A DNA stretch of 18,134 bases, taken from NCBI GenBank assembly GCA_017963875.1, contig JAGCTA010000147.1:1-18134 (forward strand). The letters run 5' to 3'. Of the stretch, positions 13,676 through 18,134 are shown one piece after another. Source of the stretch: Victivallales bacterium (lineage in GTDB: Bacteria; Verrucomicrobiota; Lentisphaeria; Oligosphaerales; Oligosphaeraceae). How positions within the stretch are numbered: position 1 is the first letter of the stretch; each line of letters opens with the position of its first letter. Below the pieces are notes generated by a model. That model was not told the DNA's origin. It ran no database searches and saw nothing but the letters and a program-made list of their open reading frames with translations. A program made the translations under genes and the position numbers.

Positions 13676-16333
13676 ATGTCATCCCCTTTTCCATCGCCTG
13701 TAGCGTCCTCCAATGACGAGGATTTCTTTTTTCCCGATAATCCTGGCGATTATTTTGAGAAGGAATCCGCGCGTCTGGATTTTGGGCTGCCCGTTGAAGA
13801 ACCTCAGTTGCGGAATATCACGACGCTGGCGACTGGCGGCACGGGGGAGATTTTTTCGGCTCGGGATGATACTCTTGGAAGAACCGTTGCAGTCAAGGCA
13901 TTGAACCGACAGTTCCTTTACACGCCAGACCAGATGGAGCGTCTTGTGCGTGAGGCAAAGACTGCGGCTCAACTTGAGCATCCTAATATAGTTCCAATCC
14001 ATACGCTTGGAGTAAGCCCGACGCGTGGTGTCTATTTCACTATGAAGCGTTTGCGCGGGGATTCGCTGCGCCATATCATCACGCAGTTGTATCTGAGAAA
14101 CCCTGGCTATGTCAGAGAATACTCGATTGCCTCGCGGCTCAATATCTTTCTTAAAATCTGCCAGGGCGTCAGTTATGCGCACAATAATGGAATCATCCAT
14201 CGTGATCTGAAGCCTGAGAATGTCATCGTTGGTAATTTTGGCGAAGTCACCATCATCGATTGGGGGTTGGTGAAAAAGGTGCATACGGCGGCCGTGTTTC
14301 AGGGGAAAAGTCAACTGCGGCCAGGTGAAGGCGAGCACTCCAAAAGTGTTCGTGAAACGGAAAATGTCATCAATTTGCCGAATTCAAATCTGACTGTCAC
14401 TGGTGAAATCAATGGCACTCCGCGTTTTATGTCACCTGAACAGACGTATGGCGACAACCGTGATATTGATGCCAGGTCAGATATCTACGCACTCGGCATC
14501 ATCCTTTATGAACTTCTCACTTTCACAAATCCGTTCGGGCATTTGCAGGATGAAGAGGAAATCATGGATGCCGTTTCCAGAGGCGAATTCAGAAAGCCGC
14601 GTGAAACGAAATTCGGTGCCAGCATCAGCGCGGAATTGGAGGCAATCTGCCTTAAGGCGATGAGCACGGCACGAGAGAACCGCTATCAGAGCGTCAGGGA
14701 ACTCATTCGAGATGTTCGTGCGCATCTGGAAGACCGTGCGGTCAGTGCGTATGATGCGCCGTTGCGCGCGAAAGTGACCAAATGGATTTACAGGAATCCC
14801 ATCAAGACCGCAGTCTTGCTCAGTTCGGTTGTCGCCATTGTGGCGTATATGCTTACCATGCACATTGTCACAGGATTTGCTGCGAAGGAGACCTTGCTGA
14901 TTGCTGCGAAGGACTGCGATTTGGTTCTGAAGAAACTTGCGGCGCTTGAGAAGAACATTGTCAATTCCGAGGAGCAGGATAGCGGCGTGGCTTCTCAACT
15001 GTTTGAAAAGCAGCAGACGACGATAGATGAAATAGATAATCTCACGGTGACGATAACCATGCTGCTGGGTACCATTCCGCAGCAGCAGTATGATTACCAG
15101 ATCATGCGTTTGAAAGAGAAGTTGATGTCAACGCGAATCCGCTTTACATTGGCACATGGCAGTTACAATGACATGAAGAAAGTCAAGGGGATGATGATAG
15201 CGCAGTTTGGCTATGGCTCGGAGGGCATCTCCAAAAGGCTGCGTCAATTGGAAAATGCCCTGGACAAAGTGTTGATGGGAATGTGTACCATTTCCATTGA
15301 ATCTTCGTCGCAGGGGGCGACGTTTACCATTTCGCCGATAATCGAGGATTCCCAGACGGGATTTAGAACACCAGGGGAAATCTTGTCACTTCCTCAAAAT
15401 ACTTTGCCAGTGACTCCCTTCCAGTTGCCCAAGGGGGATTATTTCATTAAGTTCAGTTTTGGAAATACCCCTGATATCACGCTTGGCTTTTCATTGAACC
15501 ATGCGGAATTTGCGAAAATCAACATCAATTTCCCAACGGAATATCCTGCGGGGACAGTGTTCATTCCTGAACAGAAGACAACGCTTCTGAGAAGAGTCTA
15601 TGGCGAGCATTACCGTGAGATCGTGGAACAGTCTCCGCCAGGAAGACCTTTCTTCATTTCTGCGCATGAGGTTACTTTTGGAGAGTATCTGGAATTCTGG
15701 AAGCAATTGGAGTCAGATGAACTGAAGGACAAATTCCGTTCCCATATCCGCCTGGAGGAAAATGACCAGCATACTCTTTTGCCGTGGAACGACAAGGGTG
15801 TCCTGCGGACAAATACTGTCGATGGCAAAAGGATGTTCCTGCCTGACATGCCTGTCGTGGGGATTTCACATGCGGCGGCCGTCGCATTCTGCAAATGGAA
15901 AGGACGCCAGTTGAATAGAATCTGCCGACTTCCAACAGTGACTGAATGGCTGCGAGCGGCAACGGGGGATGATGCGAGGAAGTTTCCATGGGGGAACGTC
16001 TTTGTCAATACCGCCGCTTTCATCGGGGAAAACCGCGATGCTTTCAAATCCTATCCGCTTTTCGCGCCTGTAGGGACTTTCAAAAAGGATGTCTCGCCAT
16101 ACGGTTTGTTTGACATGGCGGGTAATGCGCGGGAATGGACTTCGACATTGTTTCCTGATGACAAGGAATATCAGGTCAAAGGTGCCTCAGCCTCGACGAC
16201 GAAGCGTTTTCTGCCGTTGGACCAGGCGACGTCCCTGTCTTCCTTCCCCTCGGACATCGGCTTCCGCTATGTGTTAGAATACATGGACAATATTGATGTC
16301 CTTCCAGAAGAAGGCATGTCGGAACCGTGGTAG
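13676..16333 (+). CDS. Transmembrane Hanks-type Ser/Thr protein kinase fused to an FGE-sulfatase (SUMF1)-like domain
   Basis: The 885-residue protein has a full kinase domain (about 46-350): glycine loop GGTGEIF (54-60), Lys74 in VAVK, Glu93 in helix C, catalytic HRDLKPEN (175-182), the metal-binding motif as DWG (195-197), and GTPRFMSPEQ (247-256). Catalytic Lys, Asp177, Asn182 and Asp195 are all present, so it is probably active. A juxtamembrane basic stretch and one membrane helix follow (about 377-395). Next come a helical region (400-535), a beta-rich PEGA-like segment (about 537-625) and an FGE-sulfatase-like domain (about 625-866) with RLPTVTEW (751-758), PWGN (771-774), YGLFDMAGNAREW (809-821) and IGFR (861-864). 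The usual catalytic cysteines are absent. An in-frame TAA three codons upstream fixes the start; no SD is seen. Its substrates are unknown. Confidence 0.93.
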   Translation: MSSPFPSPVASSNDEDFFFPDNPGDYFEKESARLDFGLPVEEPQLRNITTLATGGTGEIFSARDDTLGRTVAVKALNRQFLYTPDQMERLVREAKTAAQLEHPNIVPIHTLGVSPTRGVYFTMKRLRGDSLRHIITQLYLRNPGYVREYSIASRLNIFLKICQGVSYAHNNGIIHRDLKPENVIVGNFGEVTIIDWGLVKKVHTAAVFQGKSQLRPGEGEHSKSVRETENVINLPNSNLTVTGEINGTPRFMSPEQTYGDNRDIDARSDIYALGIILYELLTFTNPFGHLQDEEEIMDAVSRGEFRKPRETKFGASISAELEAICLKAMSTARENRYQSVRELIRDVRAHLEDRAVSAYDAPLRAKVTKWIYRNPIKTAVLLSSVVAIVAYMLTMHIVTGFAAKETLLIAAKDCDLVLKKLAALEKNIVNSEEQDSGVASQLFEKQQTTIDEIDNLTVTITMLLGTIPQQQYDYQIMRLKEKLMSTRIRFTLAHGSYNDMKKVKGMMIAQFGYGSEGISKRLRQLENALDKVLMGMCTISIESSSQGATFTISPIIEDSQTGFRTPGEILSLPQNTLPVTPFQLPKGDYFIKFSFGNTPDITLGFSLNHAEFAKININFPTEYPAGTVFIPEQKTTLLRRVYGEHYREIVEQSPPGRPFFISAHEVTFGEYLEFWKQLESDELKDKFRSHIRLEENDQHTLLPWNDKGVLRTNTVDGKRMFLPDMPVVGISHAAAVAFCKWKGRQLNRICRLPTVTEWLRAATGDDARKFPWGNVFVNTAAFIGENRDAFKSYPLFAPVGTFKKDVSPYGLFDMAGNAREWTSTLFPDDKEYQVKGASASTTKRFLPLDQATSLSSFPSDIGFRYVLEYMDNIDVLPEEGMSEPW

Positions 16334-16346
16334 GATGCTGTAGAAG

Positions 16347-16385
16347 AAACGCCGCGCAAATACCCTACGGTGTTGCACGGCGTTT
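16347..16385. terminator. Probable bidirectional terminator between convergent genes
   Basis: AAACGCCG (16347-16354) pairs with CGGCGTTT (16378-16385). The inner part also folds (GCAAATACC with GGTGTTGC, imperfect), giving one long hairpin. TTTTG follows on the plus strand and TTTCTTCT on the minus strand. It lies between the kinase stop (16333) and the stop of the PLP enzyme (16412). Confidence 0.65.
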
Positions 16386-16411
16386 TGATGTTTGTGTCGT
16401 GTCTCTTGTAA

Positions 16412-17686
16412 TCAGAAGCCGAATCTGGCTTTGATGGTTTCCTGTGCCATGTCTTCTTTTGTGAAAAAGATATCTGCGGTGGCAGGGATGGCGATGCCAT
16501 CCGCATGGGCACGCTCTGAACCGCCGCCTGTAAGATTGACAAGGATGATGTCGTCGGAATAGAATGCATTGGCCTCGGCTTCCATCAGGAAAGCAGCAAG
16601 GCAGACTTGCGCCGCTTTGTCCAAGTCGATACCTTCCAACGACATGAAGAGTTTTCCTGCATTCGCCGCATCTTCGTTGGACGGAACGGCGAAAATGCCG
16701 CCCGTTTCTGAAAGCGCGTCGAAGAGGCCGCCCGTGAGACTGTATGGCGGTTTCCTGTTGCCGAGCACAGGGGAATAGGCCGCGCGTGCCATCTCGCGTG
16801 CTTTTTCGACGGGGATGTCAGGCAATGCCCTGGAGTGTGCTTCCCATGCCGCTGCCATTATCGGAAACGCCTGAGTCTGCGAAAGATGCAGCCGAGGCAG
16901 TTTCTGTCCGTATGTCGCGTCTGTCACAAGACGCCATGCCATTTCCCAGACGGCAATCGCCCCCGTGCCAGAACCGACGGATTGGAAATAATGGTCGGGA
17001 ATCGCATGGATTGCTTCTGTGGCCGCGAGAATGACCGTGCCCATGCCGTCACGTCTGGCGACGTTCTTGGCTCCACCTTCAGGAAAGAAACGGTCCGTGA
17101 AATCGCAAATTCTGTCAGCGAGTTGAATGGCGTCAAAATAATCGGCGTCTTTCAAAACGACCAGTTTGACGCAATCCGCTTTTGGAACGGTCGTCCACAT
17201 TTGCGGAATGGCAAATTCTGGTATGACAACGGTTGTGTTGACATGGTATTGCGAGCCGAATTCCAGAAACGCGCGGCCAGTGTTTCCAGCGGACGCCACG
17301 ACAATGCTACGCGTTTCCTGCTCGGGGATGCGCGCCATGACGCAGGCGGCTTCCAGTTCCTTGAACGAGCATGTGGACATGCCGCCATCGCGTTCTGGCC
17401 AATAGCCGTTGAATGCGAAATAGAGGTTGGGCAGGTTGTATTTTTCGCAGAGTTCTTCATTCTGGAAAATGACGGTTCGCGGAGAACGCCCGTAGATTCT
17501 GCGAATGGGCAGCCAGTCATGGTATCTGAAAACGCCTTCAAGGTCATCGTCTGGCTCGAATCCTGCGACTTCGTAGTTCGCCTGAAGCATTGCTGGACCA
17601 TGGTTTTCTGAACAAGAAAGCAGAAAGCCCTGCTCGGAATCCTCAAATGTCTCGCCACATTCGACACAGCGGAGATTGTAATGCAT
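16412..17686 (-). CDS. Cysteate synthase-like PLP enzyme (threonine synthase family, fold type II)
   Basis: The 424-residue protein starts with a Cys-rich ribbon (C7-x2-C10 and C25), then FRYHDWLPI (53-61), FNGYWPERDGG (92-102) and TCSFKELEA (105-113). Lys109 is the probable PLP lysine. The cofactor loop ASAGNTGRAF is at 131-140 and the glycine-rich phosphate loop GSGTGA at 238-243. This set matches my memory of cysteate synthase (O-phosphoserine plus sulfite to L-cysteate), known from Methanosarcina coenzyme M synthesis and annotated in Bacteroidota, where cysteate feeds sulfonolipids. It differs from ordinary threonine synthase by the ribbon and the YWPE segment. The gene begins 12 bp after the thrC stop, with AGAGGG overlapping that stop, so the two are co-transcribed. 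The alternative is a specialised threonine synthase paralogue. Confidence 0.75.
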   Translation of the reverse strand: MHYNLRCVECGETFEDSEQGFLLSCSENHGPAMLQANYEVAGFEPDDDLEGVFRYHDWLPIRRIYGRSPRTVIFQNEELCEKYNLPNLYFAFNGYWPERDGGMSTCSFKELEAACVMARIPEQETRSIVVASAGNTGRAFLEFGSQYHVNTTVVIPEFAIPQMWTTVPKADCVKLVVLKDADYFDAIQLADRICDFTDRFFPEGGAKNVARRDGMGTVILAATEAIHAIPDHYFQSVGSGTGAIAVWEMAWRLVTDATYGQKLPRLHLSQTQAFPIMAAAWEAHSRALPDIPVEKAREMARAAYSPVLGNRKPPYSLTGGLFDALSETGGIFAVPSNEDAANAGKLFMSLEGIDLDKAAQVCLAAFLMEAEANAFYSDDIILVNLTGGGSERAHADGIAIPATADIFFTKEDMAQETIKARFGF

Positions 17687-17698
17687 CAGATAGCCCTC

Positions 17699-18134
17699 TT
17701 AGTGTGTAAGTTGCTCTTTCATATAGCCTTCAATGATGTCCAATTCAGGCTTAAGGACGACCTTTCGGACAGGCAGGTCCTTGAGTGCGTCCAGCGTGGG
17801 ATGATGGGCGAGATCTCCACCGAGAGCCTGCTGAATCGCCGAGGCAAATTTAGCAGGATGAGCCGTCGCCAGGCAGACCATCGGAATGCCTTCCAGCATG
17901 TTTTGGTGTGCGACGGCGACACCGACGGCCGTGTGCGGGTCGAGGATGACGTTTGTGTCGCGGTAGGTCTTGCCGATGGTTTCGAGCGTCATGGCGGTAT
18001 CGCCGCGCCCCGCGGCGAACTGCGGGTCGCCACCGTCAATGAGGGTGATTGGCTGTCCTGAAAGGAACTGCGTCATCAGTTCACGGACCTTTGCGGGATT
18101 TTCTCCAACTCGATAATAGAGATAACGTTCGAAG
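17699..18134 (-). CDS. thrC: Threonine synthase, C-terminal part (5' end outside the window)
   Basis: The frame is open from the right edge to TAA at 17701-17699 and shows 144 residues, beginning FERYLYYRVGENPAKVRELM. The FERYLYY stretch, DPHTAVGVAVA, and LATAHPAKF followed by a catalytic-domain tail are typical of the C-terminal part of bacterial threonine synthases of the E. coli/yeast type. The enzyme converts O-phospho-L-homoserine to L-threonine with PLP. The N-terminal part, including the PLP lysine, lies beyond position 18134. The downstream cysteate synthase-like gene follows after 12 bp, suggesting an operon of two related PLP enzymes. Confidence 0.92.
   Translation of the reverse strand, partial: FERYLYYRVGENPAKVRELMTQFLSGQPITLIDGGDPQFAAGRGDTAMTLETIGKTYRDTNVILDPHTAVGVAVAHQNMLEGIPMVCLATAHPAKFASAIQQALGGDLAHHPTLDALKDLPVRKVVLKPELDIIEGYMKEQLTH

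Noticed and set aside
13679..14338. 219-codon open frame antisense to the kinase domain
   Set aside because: The kinase motifs on the plus strand are complete; the antisense frame is a by-product of codon bias.
13676..16333. Formylglycine-generating enzyme or sulfatase-maturation activity
   Set aside because: The catalytic cysteines are missing near the GFR motif, and no sulfatase gene is nearby.
16835..17611. 258-codon open frame on the plus strand opposite the PLP enzyme
   Set aside because: The minus strand encodes a well-motivated PLP enzyme across the same bases; the antisense product is Cys/Arg/His-rich with no recognisable domain.
1..18134. CRISPR arrays, tRNA or rRNA genes, transposases, prophage or toxin-antitoxin genes
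   Set aside because: No regularly spaced repeats, cloverleaf-like segments or recognisable proteins of these classes were seen on either strand.

Overview
The window looks like a chromosomal stretch of a Gram-negative-type, outer-membrane bacterium. The best guess is the PVC group (Lentisphaerota/Verrucomicrobiota-like), at moderate confidence. The grounds are an ExbB/ExbD proton channel with a TonB-like partner, two lipoprotein signals, a large transmembrane Hanks-type Ser/Thr kinase with a DWG (not DFG) motif fused to a sulfatase-modifying-factor-like domain, and a fused GldG/DUF4340 protein. No rRNA, tRNA, CRISPR array, transposase or phage gene was seen. Ribosome-binding sites are strong inside operons and weak at several operon-first genes.

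Layout. (1) Positions 1-1554, minus: a Na/phosphate cotransporter-family protein, cut by the window edge, with an unusual lipoprotein/Ig-like N-terminal region. Upstream of it lies a small unknown membrane protein (1616-2158, minus). (2) Positions 2159-2454: an intergenic region with three tightly packed hairpins (2334-2427) that look like a REP-type repeat. (3) Positions 2455-10295, minus: a compact run of nine genes read as exbB, exbD, a TonB-like protein, a membrane zinc-ribbon microprotein, rsmD, ABC ATPase, ABC-2 permease (GldF-like), a GldG-DUF4340 fusion, and a GNAT acetyltransferase resembling short-form N-acetylglutamate synthase. A good sigma70-like promoter precedes exbB. (4) Positions 10400-10443: a textbook intrinsic terminator that closes the murD-LysM lipoprotein operon (10479-13417, minus). 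(5) Positions 13418-13675: an AT-rich divergent promoter region with a perfect 14-bp palindrome. (6) Positions 13676-16333, plus: the kinase/SUMF1-like fusion. (7) Positions 16347-16385: a probable bidirectional terminator between convergent genes. (8) Positions 16412-18134, minus: a cysteate synthase-like PLP enzyme directly downstream of the C-terminal part of threonine synthase.

How the genes fit together. Most of the window concerns the cell envelope: peptidoglycan precursor synthesis (MurD), a LysM lipoprotein, a proton-motive-force-driven Exb/Ton module, a Gld-type ABC exporter, and a surface-sensing kinase transcribed divergently from murD. RsmD (16S rRNA methylation) is a housekeeping passenger in the Exb-Gld run. 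The thrC/cysteate synthase-like pair belongs to phosphorylated-amino-acid metabolism and may feed a sulfonate such as cysteate, a precursor of sulfonolipids or coenzyme M elsewhere. The items most worth a second look are the kinase fusion with its degenerate FGE-like domain, the cysteate synthase-like gene beside thrC, the cryptic TonB-like protein, the fused GldG-DUF4340 protein and the triple-hairpin element.
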